A DNA stretch of 64,000 nt from Mycoplana rhizolycopersici. GTDB lineage: Bacteria; Pseudomonadota; Alphaproteobacteria; Rhizobiales; Rhizobiaceae. This document shows, piece after piece, positions 50,478 to 58,008 of the stretch. Positions within the stretch are counted from its first letter, which is position 1. The number at the start of each line of letters is the position of its first letter. Under the pieces are notes generated by a model. The model was given only the letters and a program-made list of their open reading frames with translations, was not told the origin of the DNA and did not search any database. The translations under genes were made by a program, and so were the position numbers. Where the stretch lies: contig NZ_JABXYK010000003.1 in assembly GCF_013378445.1 (NCBI RefSeq), positions 372,001 through 436,000 on the forward strand. Reading direction: 5' to 3'.

Positions 50478-51395
50478 ATGACTGTAATCGAAAGCAAGGC
50501 CGCCGATCCGAAGCTCGCCGAGGGCAAGGCGCCGCCGTCTGGCCTCTCCGAATTCTGGTTCTATTTCTCGCGCAACAAGGGCGCAGTTATCGGCCTGGTG
50601 ATCTTCCTGATCATCCTGTTCGTTGCGATCTTCGCGCCCTTCGTCGCACCACACAGCCCGAGCGTCCAGAACCGCGACATGCTGCTGGTGCCGCCGGTCT
50701 GGCAGGCGGGCGGCAACTGGGGGCACATCCTCGGCACCGACGCAGTCGGCCGCGACATCCTATCGCGCCTGATCTACGGTGCGCGCTTCTCGCTCTTCAT
50801 CGGCCTTGTCGTCGTGACGCTGTCGGTGATCTCGGGCGTGCTGATCGGTCTCGTCGCCGGCTATTTCCGCGGGCGCGTCGATACCTTCATCATGCGCATC
50901 ATGGACATCATCCTGGCGTTTCCCTCGCTGCTGCTGGCACTTGTGCTGGTTGCCGTGCTCGGACCGGGCCTGCTGAATGCGATGATCGCGATTTCGCTCG
51001 TCAACCAGCCGCACTTCGTGCGCCTGACGCGTGCGGCCGTGATGACGGAGCGGACCAAGGACTACGTGGTCGGCTCGAAGGTGGCGGGTGCGGGCACTCT
51101 GCGGCTGATGTTCCTGACCATTCTGCCGAACTGCCTGGCGCCGCTGATCGTGCAGGCGACGCTGGCCTTTTCGGCGGCGATCCTCGACGCGGCAGCCCTC
51201 GGCTTCCTCGGCATGGGCGCCCAGCCGCCGACGCCGGAATGGGGCACAATGCTTGCCGAAGCGCGCGAATTCATCCAGCGCGCCTGGTGGGTCGTCACGT
51301 TCCCGGGCCTTGCCATTCTCATCACCGTGCTTGCCATCAACCTGATGGGCGACGGCCTGCGCGATGCTCTTGATCCAAAATTGAAGAGGTCGTGA
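50478..51395 (+). CDS. dppC: Dipeptide ABC transporter permease DppC
   Basis: 305-aa permease with an N-terminal cytoplasmic segment, TM1 at about residues 32-55 and the OppC-type LGTDAVGRDILSRLIYGARFSL block. The ATG at 50478 follows AGGAGG by eight bases and was preferred to the in-frame GTG at 50469. The stop overlaps the dppD start (TGATG), indicating translational coupling. Confidence 0.93.
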   Translation: MTVIESKAADPKLAEGKAPPSGLSEFWFYFSRNKGAVIGLVIFLIILFVAIFAPFVAPHSPSVQNRDMLLVPPVWQAGGNWGHILGTDAVGRDILSRLIYGARFSLFIGLVVVTLSVISGVLIGLVAGYFRGRVDTFIMRIMDIILAFPSLLLALVLVAVLGPGLLNAMIAISLVNQPHFVRLTRAAVMTERTKDYVVGSKVAGAGTLRLMFLTILPNCLAPLIVQATLAFSAAILDAAALGFLGMGAQPPTPEWGTMLAEAREFIQRAWWVVTFPGLAILITVLAINLMGDGLRDALDPKLKRS

Positions 51396-52249
51396 TGTCG
51401 CTCCTCGAAATCCAGAACCTGGTCGTCGAGTTCCAGACGGCCTCCGGCCCCTTCCGGGCTGTGGACGGTGTCTCGCTGAAAGTCGATGAGGGCGAGGTGC
51501 TCGCCATCGTCGGCGAATCCGGCTCGGGCAAGTCCGTTTCCATGCTTGCCGCCATGGGTCTTCTGCCCTGGACCGCCAAGGTCACCGCCGACAAGCTCCT
51601 GTTCAACGGTCGCGACCTGCAGGCCATGAGCGACCGCGACCGACGCAAGATCATCGGCAAGGAGATCTCCATGATCTTCCAGGAGCCGGTCGCCAGCCTC
51701 AATCCCTGCTTTACCGTCGGCTACCAGATCGAGGAGGTGTTGCGCGTGCATACCGATCTCGATCGCAAGGCGCGATGGGACCGGGCGATCGAGCTGTTCC
51801 AGCTGGTCGGCATTCCGAACCCGGAGGAGCGCCTCGGCCACTATCCGCACCAGATGTCGGGCGGCCAGTGCCAGCGCGTGATGATCGCGACAGCGCTTGC
51901 CTGCAATCCGAAGCTTCTCATCGCCGACGAGCCGACGACGGCGCTCGACGTGACGATCCAGAAGCAGATCCTCGACCTTCTGATGAAGCTGCAGGCCGAG
52001 CACGGCATGGGCCTCATCATGATCACGCACGACATGGGCGTAGTCGCCGAGACCGCCGATCGCGTGATCGTGCAGTACAAGGGCAGGAAGATCGAGGAGG
52101 CCGACGTGCTCTCGCTCTTCGAGAGTCCGAAGAGCGTCTACACGAAGGCGCTGCTGTCCGCCCTGCCGGAAAATGCCGTGGGCGGCCGCCTGCCGACGAT
52201 CACGGAAAAGCTCACCGATCAACAGATCTTCGAGGGAGCCGTTCGATGA
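51395..52249 (+). CDS. dppD: Dipeptide ABC transporter ATP-binding protein DppD
   Basis: 284-aa ATPase. Walker A GESGSGKS is near residue 38, the [15 protein letters not shown] signature near 155 and Walker B LIADEPT near 178. The C-terminal extension of the OppD/DppD type is present. The ATG at 51395 overlaps the dppC stop; its own stop overlaps the dppF start. Confidence 0.93.
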   Translation: MSLLEIQNLVVEFQTASGPFRAVDGVSLKVDEGEVLAIVGESGSGKSVSMLAAMGLLPWTAKVTADKLLFNGRDLQAMSDRDRRKIIGKEISMIFQEPVASLNPCFTVGYQIEEVLRVHTDLDRKARWDRAIELFQLVGIPNPEERLGHYPHQMSGGQCQRVMIATALACNPKLLIADEPTTALDVTIQKQILDLLMKLQAEHGMGLIMITHDMGVVAETADRVIVQYKGRKIEEADVLSLFESPKSVYTKALLSALPENAVGGRLPTITEKLTDQQIFEGAVR

Positions 52250-53073
52250 CCCCCGTTCTCGAGGCGCGCAATCTCAAGCGCGACTACCACATCCCCGGAA
52301 GCCTTCTTAAGAAGGGCAAGACCGTCCATGCGGTCAAAGGCGTGAGCTTCAAGGTCGAGCAGGGCAAGACGCTCTCGATCGTCGGCGAAAGCGGCTGCGG
52401 CAAGTCGACGCTTGCCCGCATGGTCACGATGATCGACCCGGTTACCTCCGGCGAGATGCTGATCGACGGGCAAAAGGTGGACATCGCCGCCGAGCCGCTG
52501 TCGTCCGACATGCGCAGCAAGGTGCAGATCGTCTTCCAGAACCCCTACGGTTCGCTGAACCCGCGCAAGAAAATCGGCGACATCCTGACCGAACCGCTCA
52601 TCATCAACACCAAGATACCCGCCGCGGAGCGCCGTGACAGGGCGATGGCGATGCTGAAGAAGGTGGGGCTTGAGGAAAAGCACTATAGCCGCTACCCGCA
52701 CATGTTCTCCGGTGGCCAGCGCCAGCGCGTGGCGATCGCTCGCGCCCTGATGCTCAACCCGCGCCTTCTGGTGCTGGACGAGCCGGTCTCGGCGCTCGAT
52801 CTGTCGGTCCAGGCGCAGGTGCTCAACCTTCTCGCCGACCTGCAGGAAGAGTTCCACCTCACCTATGTCTTCATCAGCCACGACCTTTCGGTGGTGCGCC
52901 ACATCTCCGACGACGTGATGGTGATGTACTTCGGCGAGGCGGTCGAATACGGCAGCCGCGACCAGGTCTTCAACGATCCGCAGCACAGCTATACCAAGAC
53001 ACTGTTTGCCGCCACGCCGCGCGTCGACGTGGAGGCGATCAAGGCCCGCCTCGAGCGGCGCAAGCGCGCCTGA
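52246..53073 (+). CDS. dppF: Dipeptide ABC transporter ATP-binding protein DppF
   Basis: 275-aa second ATPase of the dipeptide importer. Walker A GESGCGKS at about residues 46-53, [15 protein letters not shown] signature, Walker B LVLDEPVSALD. The ATG at 52246 overlaps the dppD stop (ATGA). It completes dppABCDF; gntK starts 11 bases later and may be co-transcribed. Confidence 0.93.
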   Translation: MTPVLEARNLKRDYHIPGSLLKKGKTVHAVKGVSFKVEQGKTLSIVGESGCGKSTLARMVTMIDPVTSGEMLIDGQKVDIAAEPLSSDMRSKVQIVFQNPYGSLNPRKKIGDILTEPLIINTKIPAAERRDRAMAMLKKVGLEEKHYSRYPHMFSGGQRQRVAIARALMLNPRLLVLDEPVSALDLSVQAQVLNLLADLQEEFHLTYVFISHDLSVVRHISDDVMVMYFGEAVEYGSRDQVFNDPQHSYTKTLFAATPRVDVEAIKARLERRKRA

Positions 53074-53084
53074 GGACCTCGTTC

Positions 53085-53612
53085 GTGAAGCGCGGCAGGG
53101 CGATCGTCGTGATGGGCGTATCCGGTTGCGGCAAGACTTCCGTCGCGGAAGGTCTTGCCGCAAGCCTCGGCTATTCCTTCCTCGAAGGCGACCAGCTGCA
53201 TCCGCAGGCCAATATCGACAAGATGTCGAAGGGCATCCCGCTCACGGATGCGGACCGCTGGCCCTGGCTGGAGCGGATCGGCGAGCGGATGCGCGACGCC
53301 GCGGCATCGGGGCAGGGGATCGTCGTCTCCTGCTCCGCCTTGAAGCGCACCTACCGCGACCGCCTGCGGTCGGGCGCCGAAACCGGTCTTTCCTTCGTGT
53401 TCCTGAGCGGCAGCCGCGCGCTTCTGCTGGCGCGGATGGGGGAGAGGAGGGGCCATTTCATGCCGGCGAGCCTGCTCGACAGTCAACTCGCCGCCCTTGA
53501 GGACCCGTCCGGCGAGCCGGGCGTGGTGACGGTCGACATCGATGCACCGGTCGCAGACGTCATTGCCGCGAGCCTGAGACAGCTTTCTGTGCTGTGGGGA
53601 CAGGACCGATAG
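53085..53612 (+). CDS. gntK: Gluconokinase
   Basis: 175-aa kinase that phosphorylates gluconate to 6-phosphogluconate, the substrate of Edd. The P-loop VVMGVSGCGKTSVAEGLA is at residues 8-25. The conserved GDQLHPQANIDKMSKGIPLTD, split here as a long motif over residues 35-55, and CSALKRTYRD at about 83-92 are typical of GntK. Start is GTG at 53085 with GAGGA eight bases upstream, just inside the dppF end. The physical link to dpp is probably incidental; functionally it joins the Entner-Doudoroff genes at 5.5-9.6 kb. Confidence 0.9.
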   Translation: MKRGRAIVVMGVSGCGKTSVAEGLAASLGYSFLEGDQLHPQANIDKMSKGIPLTDADRWPWLERIGERMRDAAASGQGIVVSCSALKRTYRDRLRSGAETGLSFVFLSGSRALLLARMGERRGHFMPASLLDSQLAALEDPSGEPGVVTVDIDAPVADVIAASLRQLSVLWGQDR

Positions 53613-53786
53613 GACGGCTCTGGGGAGCGCACAGCGCAGGCACAATTTCCGCTGGCACAATCATGCTGGCAATGCGCCTGCGGCAATCGTATAGACCTGA
53701 TGCCGCTCCAGATACCCGCCGGCGGGTGGCTGCCGCCTCTGTTTGGCCGGCCACAGGGCTCGAACACCAAAGACAGGAACGAACCG

Positions 53787-54134
53787 ATGACCATTACTCG
53801 CTTTGAAACCGGCGCCCGCATGAGCGGCGCAGTCGTGCACAACGGCACCATCTACCTGGCCGGCCAGGTGGGTGAACCGGGTGCCGACGTCACGACGCAG
53901 ACGAAGCAGGTTCTGGCCGAGATCGACCGGCTGCTGGCGCTCGCCGGCTCGGACAAGACCCGCATCCTTTCCGCTCAGATCTGGCTGGCCGACATGGCCG
54001 ATTTCCAGAAGATGAACGCCGTCTGGGACGCCTGGGTGCCGCAGGGCAACGCACCGGCACGCGCCACGGGTGAATCCAAGCTGGCCGGCCCGGAATATCT
54101 GGTCGAGATCATCATCACCGCCGCACAGGCCTGA
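53787..54134 (+). CDS. RidA family protein
   Basis: 115-aa member of the YjgF/YER057c/UK114 (RidA) family, which removes reactive enamine/imine intermediates. The motifs GTIYLAGQVGEPGAD, ILSAQIWLADMADFQKMNAVWD and GNAPARATGESKL are diagnostic, including the arginine in PARAT that binds the substrate carboxylate. It is somewhat shorter than typical RidA (about 125-130). It stands alone after gntK; a strong terminator follows. Confidence 0.88.
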   Translation: MTITRFETGARMSGAVVHNGTIYLAGQVGEPGADVTTQTKQVLAEIDRLLALAGSDKTRILSAQIWLADMADFQKMNAVWDAWVPQGNAPARATGESKLAGPEYLVEIIITAAQA

Positions 54135-54196
54135 TCCTCGATCGGTAAAGTCTGCCGTCCGCCGTGACACGCGCGGTTCGACGTGACGGAAAATGA

Positions 54197-54229
54197 AAAA
54201 GGGCGGGCCGCGTGGCGGCCCGCCCTTTT
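54197..54229. terminator. Bidirectional terminator between ridA-like gene and phyR
   Basis: Perfect 15-bp arms AAAAGGGCGGGCCGC (54197-54211) and GCGGCCCGCCCTTTT (54215-54229) with loop GTG. Both strands end in a T run, serving the two convergent genes. Confidence 0.9.
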
Positions 54230-54253
54230 GCATCTGGATTTTCGAGGACGGCG

Positions 54254-55057
54254 TCAGGCGCTTTTGGCCAGCCGCGAATGCTCATCAAAGAACAGCGCCT
54301 GGCTGATCAGCGCCTTGACCATGTCCGGATTGAACGGCTTGGTCACGAGGAACGCCGGCTCGGGCCGCTCGCCGGTCAGGAGCCGCTCCGGGAAGGCGGT
54401 GATGAAGATCACCGGAATGGTGCTCGTCTTCAGGATGTCGTTGACCGCGTCGATGCCCGAGCTGCCGTCGGCAAGCTGGATGTCGGCCAGGACCATGCCG
54501 GGCGGCGAGCGCCGGTACAGTTCGATCGCTTCGGAATGAGTGCGCGCGATGCCGGTGACGCGGTGGCCGATCGCGGTGACCATGTCCTCGATGTCCATGG
54601 CGATCAGCGGTTCGTCCTCGATGATGAGGATGTCGGTTGCGACCTGCTCGGAGATTTCGCGCGACGCCTGGTGCAGGGCCGCCTTCGCCTCCTCCTCCGA
54701 AATGCCGAGGATGTCGGCGCATTCGGCCAGCTCGAAGCCTTCTACGGCAACGAGGAGAAAGGCCTTGCGGGCCAGCGGCGTGACATGGGCAAGGTTGGCG
54801 GCGGCCTGGCGTTCCCAGCCGAAGGGCGATTCCGAACTCGGCGGAATGTGCACCTGCACCTTGTCGAACAGCGAGCAATAGAGCCTGAAGATGCTGATGC
54901 GGTCATTCGATCGCTCGGGATAAAGCGTTATGTCTTCGACGAGCGCTTCCAGCATCGCTGCCACATATGCATCTCCTGAGGTCTGCGAACCGGTTACCGC
55001 ACGCGAAAAGCGCCGCAACAACGGCAAATGGGGTGCAATACGGGTGGATAGCGACAT
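54254..55057 (-). CDS. phyR: General stress response regulator PhyR
   Basis: 267-aa anti-anti-sigma response regulator. Residues 1-135 form a sigma-factor-like domain (sigma2/sigma4 of the EcfG type); residues 142-260 form a receiver domain. Receiver landmarks are ED at 147-148, the phospho-accepting aspartate in LADIQLADG at D192, IT at 219-220 and TKPF with K240. When phosphorylated, PhyR binds NepR and frees the sigma factor EcfG/RpoE2. The ATG at 55057 has GGGAG upstream. It is divergent from nepR by 149 bases; ecfG itself is not in the window. It resembles the second phyR-type copy (rsiB2) described in Sinorhizobium, but paralogue identity is inference. Confidence 0.9.
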   Translation of the reverse strand: MSLSTRIAPHLPLLRRFSRAVTGSQTSGDAYVAAMLEALVEDITLYPERSNDRISIFRLYCSLFDKVQVHIPPSSESPFGWERQAAANLAHVTPLARKAFLLVAVEGFELAECADILGISEEEAKAALHQASREISEQVATDILIIEDEPLIAMDIEDMVTAIGHRVTGIARTHSEAIELYRRSPPGMVLADIQLADGSSGIDAVNDILKTSTIPVIFITAFPERLLTGERPEPAFLVTKPFNPDMVKALISQALFFDEHSRLAKSA

Positions 55058-55206
55058 ATACTTCTCCCTGAATTGGTACCGAAATCGGTCAGTTTCCTGT
55101 AAATTCATTTCACGGAAACGATTTTGGTGCGAAATCAAACCCCAATGGATAGGCTGACTTTGGGGCCAAACAAAGTTGGTGGACCGGCGCGAAGGAGCAG
55201 ATAGCG

Positions 55207-55392
55207 ATGACCAAGCCCGCTACGCGCGGCCGAAAATCGGATGGTACGACGAGCGCTCTCGATTCTAACGGCATCGTTGGTCGCAAGCTGAGATCCTATT
55301 ACGATTCGATCGAAACCGAGCCGCTGCCGGAGCAGTTGCTCGATCTGCTGGACAAGCTGGACGAGGCCGAGCGGAAGGCCAAGCCGACCTGA
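55207..55392 (+). CDS. nepR: Anti-sigma factor NepR
   Basis: 61-aa protein with the NepR core GRKLRSYYDSIETEPLPEQLLDLLDKL at about residues 25-51, the two helices that hold the EcfG sigma factor or, under stress, PhyR. AAGGAG precedes the ATG. It lies opposite phyR, the usual pairing. Unlike the first rhizobial locus, no ecfG gene follows; a convergent lipoprotein gene does. That makes this an extra NepR that may tune the same sigma factor. Confidence 0.88.
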   Translation: MTKPATRGRKSDGTTSALDSNGIVGRKLRSYYDSIETEPLPEQLLDLLDKLDEAERKAKPT

Positions 55393-55422
55393 CGGAACGC
55401 GCCGTGTGACGAAACACGCAAA

Positions 55423-55445
55423 GAAACGGGCCAGCGGCCCGTTTC
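55423..55445. terminator. Hairpin between nepR and the convergent lipoprotein gene
   Basis: Perfect 10-bp arms GAAACGGGCC (55423-55432) and GGCCCGTTTC (55436-55445). On the minus strand it is followed by TTTG, on the plus strand by TGAG; it can act on both but is more terminator-like for the minus strand. Confidence 0.6.
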
Positions 55446-55465
55446 TGAGTTCAGTGGGATGTTGC

Positions 55466-55726
55466 TCAGCGGCAGGGAGCTTCATAGCGCCGTCCGTATC
55501 GATCGCGGTAGATGCAGCGGCCGGGCTCGCTGGCGTTGCCGATCAGGGCACCGATGGCGCCGCCTGCAACGGCGCCGACTGCAGCGCCGCCGACCCTGTT
55601 GGTCGCAGCACCGCCGATGATCGCGCCAGACGCGGCGCCGATGGTGGCACCCTTCTCAGTCTGGGTGCACGAGCTGACGCCCAAGGCGGAAAGAGCGATG
55701 ACGCCGGCAACGATAAGATTTCTCAT
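55466..55726 (-). CDS. Glycine-zipper lipoprotein
   Basis: 86-aa small lipoprotein. The signal peptide ends in the lipobox LGVSSC (C20). The mature part is a run of glycine-zipper repeats (GATIGAASGAIIGGAA, GAAVGAVAGGAIGALIG), followed by a basic, cysteine-containing tail (GRCIYRDRYGRRYEAPCR). Outer-membrane or periplasmic location is expected. It follows the DUF3309-type gene by 32 bases and probably shares its EcfG-type promoter. Such proteins are common in the general stress regulon; exact role unknown. Confidence 0.75.
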   Translation of the reverse strand: MRNLIVAGVIALSALGVSSCTQTEKGATIGAASGAIIGGAATNRVGGAAVGAVAGGAIGALIGNASEPGRCIYRDRYGRRYEAPCR

Positions 55727-55758
55727 AATGTCTAGTCCTCTTCAAAGGCGAAAATCGG

Positions 55759-55914
55759 TCAAATGCGCCCCATGAGGAGCAGGATCAGCAGAATGACGAC
55801 GATCAGGCCGATACCACCGGATGGCCCGTAACCCCAGCCGCTGCTGTAGCCCCAGTTCGGCAATGCCCCGATCAGAAGCAGAATAAGGACAATGAGAAGA
55901 ATCGTTCCAAGCAT
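55759..55914 (-). CDS. DUF3309-type small membrane protein
   Basis: 51-residue protein. A hydrophobic helix (MLGTILLIVLILLLIGALP) is followed by a glycine/tyrosine/tryptophan-rich turn (NWGYSSGWGYGPSGG), then a second helix (IGLIVVILLILLLMGRI). This helix-turn-helix membrane hairpin with the PNW..YSSGWGYGPSGG centre is the hallmark of the DUF3309 family. GGGAGG lies before the ATG. An EcfG-type promoter is found 45 bases upstream on the minus strand (55959-55983), so stress induction is likely. Confidence 0.75.
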   Translation of the reverse strand: MLGTILLIVLILLLIGALPNWGYSSGWGYGPSGGIGLIVVILLILLLMGRI

Positions 55915-55958
55915 CAAGCACCTCCCTGCGAAAACGCAGCTAAATCCGTTGGCAGGAA

Positions 55959-55983
55959 AATGCGCGTCATGAACGATTGTTCC
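55959..55983 (-). promoter_or_regulatory. EcfG/RpoE2-type promoter for the DUF3309 gene
   Basis: On the minus strand GGAAC (55983-55979) is followed after 16 bases by CATT (55962-55959). It fits the rhizobial GGAAC-N18/19-TT form, with CATT instead of the commoner CGTT. It points at the DUF3309 start 45 bases away. Confidence 0.5.
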
Positions 55984-56042
55984 AGGGGTGGTGCGAATTT
56001 TCGCAACAATCGCCAGCAGTTGAATTTACCCGCCTGCACGGC

Positions 56043-56067
56043 GGAACGTTCGTTGGCCGGGTGCGTT
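56043..56067 (+). promoter_or_regulatory. EcfG/RpoE2-type promoter for the CsbD-like gene
   Basis: GGAAC (56043-56047), 16 bases, CGTT (56064-56067): an exact match to the alphaproteobacterial general stress sigma factor consensus. It lies 36 bases before the CsbD-like start codon. Confidence 0.8.
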
Positions 56068-56102
56068 TGTCTATCGGCAACACAAGCCGAAAGGAGATTC
56101 AC

Positions 56103-56300
56103 ATGAATTGGGACATCATTGAAGGCAAGTGGAACGAGTACAAGGGCAAGGCCCAGGCGAAGTGGGGCAAGCTCACGGATGACGACCTCGACGTAATCAA
56201 GGGACGCCGGGTCGAACTGTCTGGCAAGCTTCAGCAGCGCTACGGTATGGCGAAGGATGAGGCCGAGCGCGAAATCGACGATTGGTCCCGTCACCACTAA
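56103..56300 (+). CDS. CsbD family stress protein
   Basis: 65-aa hydrophilic protein with the family pattern [29 protein letters not shown], seen over residues 1-29, and a charged helical C-terminus. CsbD-like proteins are classic members of general stress regulons; their molecular role is unclear. AAGGAG precedes the ATG. A consensus EcfG promoter upstream and the phyR/nepR genes 1 kb away make regulation by that system very likely. Confidence 0.88.
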   Translation: MNWDIIEGKWNEYKGKAQAKWGKLTDDDLDVIKGRRVELSGKLQQRYGMAKDEAEREIDDWSRHH

Positions 56301-56330
56301 GACCTTCATGCCTATGGCATGCCCGAAAGA

Positions 56331-56361
56331 CGCCGTTGCGCTCATGCGCAGCGGTGTTTTT
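56331..56361 (+). terminator. Rho-independent terminator after the CsbD-like gene
   Basis: CGCCGTTGCGC (56331-56341) pairs with GCGCAGCGGTG (56346-56356) with two G-U pairs, followed by TTTTTC. Confidence 0.7.
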
Positions 56362-56411
56362 CTTTGCTATGTGAGTAAATGTCGGCGCGCTCGATAGAAA
56401 TTCTCTGCAAC

Positions 56412-56436
56412 GGAACTTTTTTTCGGCAGCCTCGTT
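56412..56436 (+). promoter_or_regulatory. EcfG/RpoE2-type promoter for the DUF1328 gene
   Basis: GGAAC (56412-56416), 16 bases including a T run, CGTT (56433-56436): a second exact consensus match, 33 bases before the DUF1328 start codon. Confidence 0.8.
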
Positions 56437-56468
56437 CTCCTGTCGATGATAAAAAAGGAGTTGCTGGT

Positions 56469-56633
56469 ATGCTTTACTACGCTGTTGTGTTTCTGGTCAT
56501 CGCGTTGATCGCTGGCGTGCTGGGCTTTGGCGGCATAGCAGGCGCATCGGCAGGCATCGCACAGATTCTGTTCTTCGTCTTCCTGGTGCTGCTGGTCGTC
56601 TCGCTGCTGTTTGGCTGGTCGCGGCGCGTCTGA
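56469..56633 (+). CDS. DUF1328 small membrane protein
   Basis: 54-residue membrane protein. First helix [18 protein letters not shown], a short [11 protein letters not shown] linker, then a second helix [17 protein letters not shown] and a basic end WSRRV. This matches DUF1328/YtjA-type proteins, which are widespread and often stress induced. AAGGAG lies eight bases before the ATG. An exact EcfG-type promoter and a following terminator make it a single-gene stress unit. Confidence 0.85.
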   Translation: MLYYAVVFLVIALIAGVLGFGGIAGASAGIAQILFFVFLVLLVVSLLFGWSRRV

Positions 56634-56656
56634 ACCATCACAGACGAATGAAGATG

Positions 56657-56686
56657 AAAGGGCGGGGCGCTGGCTCCGCCCTTTTT
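56657..56686. terminator. Bidirectional terminator between the DUF1328 gene and phnF
   Basis: AAAGGGCGGGGC (56657-56668) pairs with GCTCCGCCCTTT (56673-56684) through one G-U pair, ending in TTTTT on the plus strand; it serves the convergent phnF gene from the other side. Confidence 0.8.
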
Positions 56687-56690
56687 CATT

Positions 56691-57413
56691 TCAGCTTTCC
56701 ACGAAGAACTTGACCCGGTCGGCCGCAAACCGCGAACGCGAGTACTGGATCGCCTGGCCTCCCGCATCCGCATTGATCGCCGTCGTGACGAGAAGGATGG
56801 CCCCGGGGGAAAGCTTGAGCAGGCGGACATCCTCGCCCTCGGCATGAACGGCCGAAATCTCCGTTGAGCGACGCACATAATCGGCCACGCCCAGCGCCGA
56901 AAGCGATTTGGTGATCGATCCGGTCTTTCGGTATTGATCGCCTATGCCCTCGAACCGTGCTGCCGGAAAATGGCTTGTGGCGAGCGAGATAGGCTTGCCG
57001 TCGGCAAGGGCCAAGGTCTCCAGGCGCACGCAGTCGGTTCCCGTCGCAATCCCGAGCGCTGCGGCAACGGCGGGGGAGGCCCGTTCCACCCCCTGGCGAA
57101 CAAGCCGCCCCTCGATCTCCCGCGCCTGATCGCCGAGCCCTTGCGAAAATCGGGTGCGCCGCGAGATCGGAAACGTCAGGCGGTCGCGGCGTTCGATCAT
57201 GGTGCCCACACCCTGCACGGCTCGCACCATGCCTTCTTCGGCAAGGGCGGCAAGGGCGCTGCGCACCGTATGGCGGTTGACGCCGAAGCGTTCGGCGAGA
57301 ACCGTCTCCGCCGGCATCATGCCCGTTGCGTCGTAGTCGCCGCTGTTGATCGCAAGGCGTATCCTGTCGGCGATCTGCCGCCATAGCGCCACGCCCGATC
57401 GCCGCTCGATCAT
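56691..57413 (-). CDS. phnF: Phosphonate metabolism regulator PhnF (GntR/HutC family)
   Basis: 240-aa repressor. N-terminal winged HTH (LWRQIADRIRLAINSGDY, then LAERFGVNRHTVRSALAALAEEGMV) and a C-terminal UTRA ligand-binding domain (about residues 90-235). The ATG at 57413 has AGGAG six bases upstream and is preferred to one at 57440, which would place the start inside a Pho-box-like sequence. It is divergent from phnG, and dyads in the gap are likely operators. Confidence 0.88.
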   Translation of the reverse strand: MIERRSGVALWRQIADRIRLAINSGDYDATGMMPAETVLAERFGVNRHTVRSALAALAEEGMVRAVQGVGTMIERRDRLTFPISRRTRFSQGLGDQAREIEGRLVRQGVERASPAVAAALGIATGTDCVRLETLALADGKPISLATSHFPAARFEGIGDQYRKTGSITKSLSALGVADYVRRSTEISAVHAEGEDVRLLKLSPGAILLVTTAINADAGGQAIQYSRSRFAADRVKFFVES

Positions 57414-57433
57414 TTCCGCTCCTGTGGCATGAC

Positions 57434-57451
57434 TCGTCACATGCCTGTCAT
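57434..57451 (+). promoter_or_regulatory. Pho-box-like sequence upstream of phnG
   Basis: TCGTCAC, ATGC, CTGTCAT: the 3' half is a perfect PhoB half-site, the 5' half matches at four of seven, with the correct four-base gap. It points towards phnG, 83 bases before its start. Confidence 0.5.
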
Positions 57452-57460
57452 TTTGACCCG

Positions 57461-57505
57461 GTATGACCAGACCATACGATGTCTAGTTGTCTAGATCAAT
57501 AGACA
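57461..57505. promoter_or_regulatory. Candidate PhnF operators in the phnF-phnG gap
   Basis: Two dyads: GTATG (57461-57465) with CATAC (57473-57477); and TGTCTA (57488-57493) with TAGACA (57500-57505). TGTCTAG also occurs as a direct repeat at 57480-57486 and 57488-57494. GntR/HutC-type repressors bind such dyads, so PhnF is the likely ligand; which dyad is used is unknown. Confidence 0.45.
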
Positions 57506-57534
57506 AATTTCGAGAGCGCATTGGGAGATTTGCA

Positions 57535-58008
57535 ATGGCACCAGACGGACACCAGCCGCATCCGGGCACCGGGCCGGAAAGGCGCAGGCAGGCGATGGGG
57601 GTGCTGGCGAAGGCGACACGGCTTGAGCTGGAGCAGGCCTGGAACGGCCTGCCGCAGCGGCCCGAGGCCGTGCCGGTTCGCGGGCCGGAGACGGGGCTTG
57701 TCATGGTCCGCGGCCGCATCGGTGGCGGCGGCGCGCCCTTCAACCTCGGTGAAGTGACGGCCACGCGCGCCAGCGTCCGCCTTGAGGGTGGCACCGTCGG
57801 TCATGGGCAGTCGCTCGGCACCGACGGCGAGAAGGCGCGGCTTGCGGCGATCTTCGACGCGCTCCTTCAATTGCCCGAGCATGCGCCGACAGTCGAGCGT
57901 CTGCTTTCCAAGGTGTCGGCACGCATCGAGGCTGAAGACGCGCAGCGGATCCGGGAGACGGCCGCCACCCGTGTCGATTTCTTCACCATGGTCAGGGGAG
58001 ACGACTGA
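57535..58008 (+). CDS. phnG: C-P lyase system protein PhnG
   Basis: 157-aa core subunit of the carbon-phosphorus lyase complex, which with PhnH, PhnI and PhnJ breaks down alkylphosphonates to release phosphate. Family features are RRQAMGVLAKAT at the N-terminus and the FNLGEVTATRASVRLEGG/GHGQSLGTDGEKARLAAI block. GGGAG precedes the ATG at 57535. Its stop overlaps the phnH start (ATGA). Confidence 0.9.
   Translation: MAPDGHQPHPGTGPERRRQAMGVLAKATRLELEQAWNGLPQRPEAVPVRGPETGLVMVRGRIGGGGAPFNLGEVTATRASVRLEGGTVGHGQSLGTDGEKARLAAIFDALLQLPEHAPTVERLLSKVSARIEAEDAQRIRETAATRVDFFTMVRGDD

Noticed and set aside
53775-53800. GGAAC before the RidA-like gene as an EcfG promoter
   Set aside because: It overlaps the ribosome site and has no CGTT or TT pair at the right distance in non-coding DNA.
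55058-55206. EcfG promoter in the phyR-nepR gap
   Set aside because: Only GGAAA-type sequences were found on either strand; none fits the GGAAC consensus with a proper -10.
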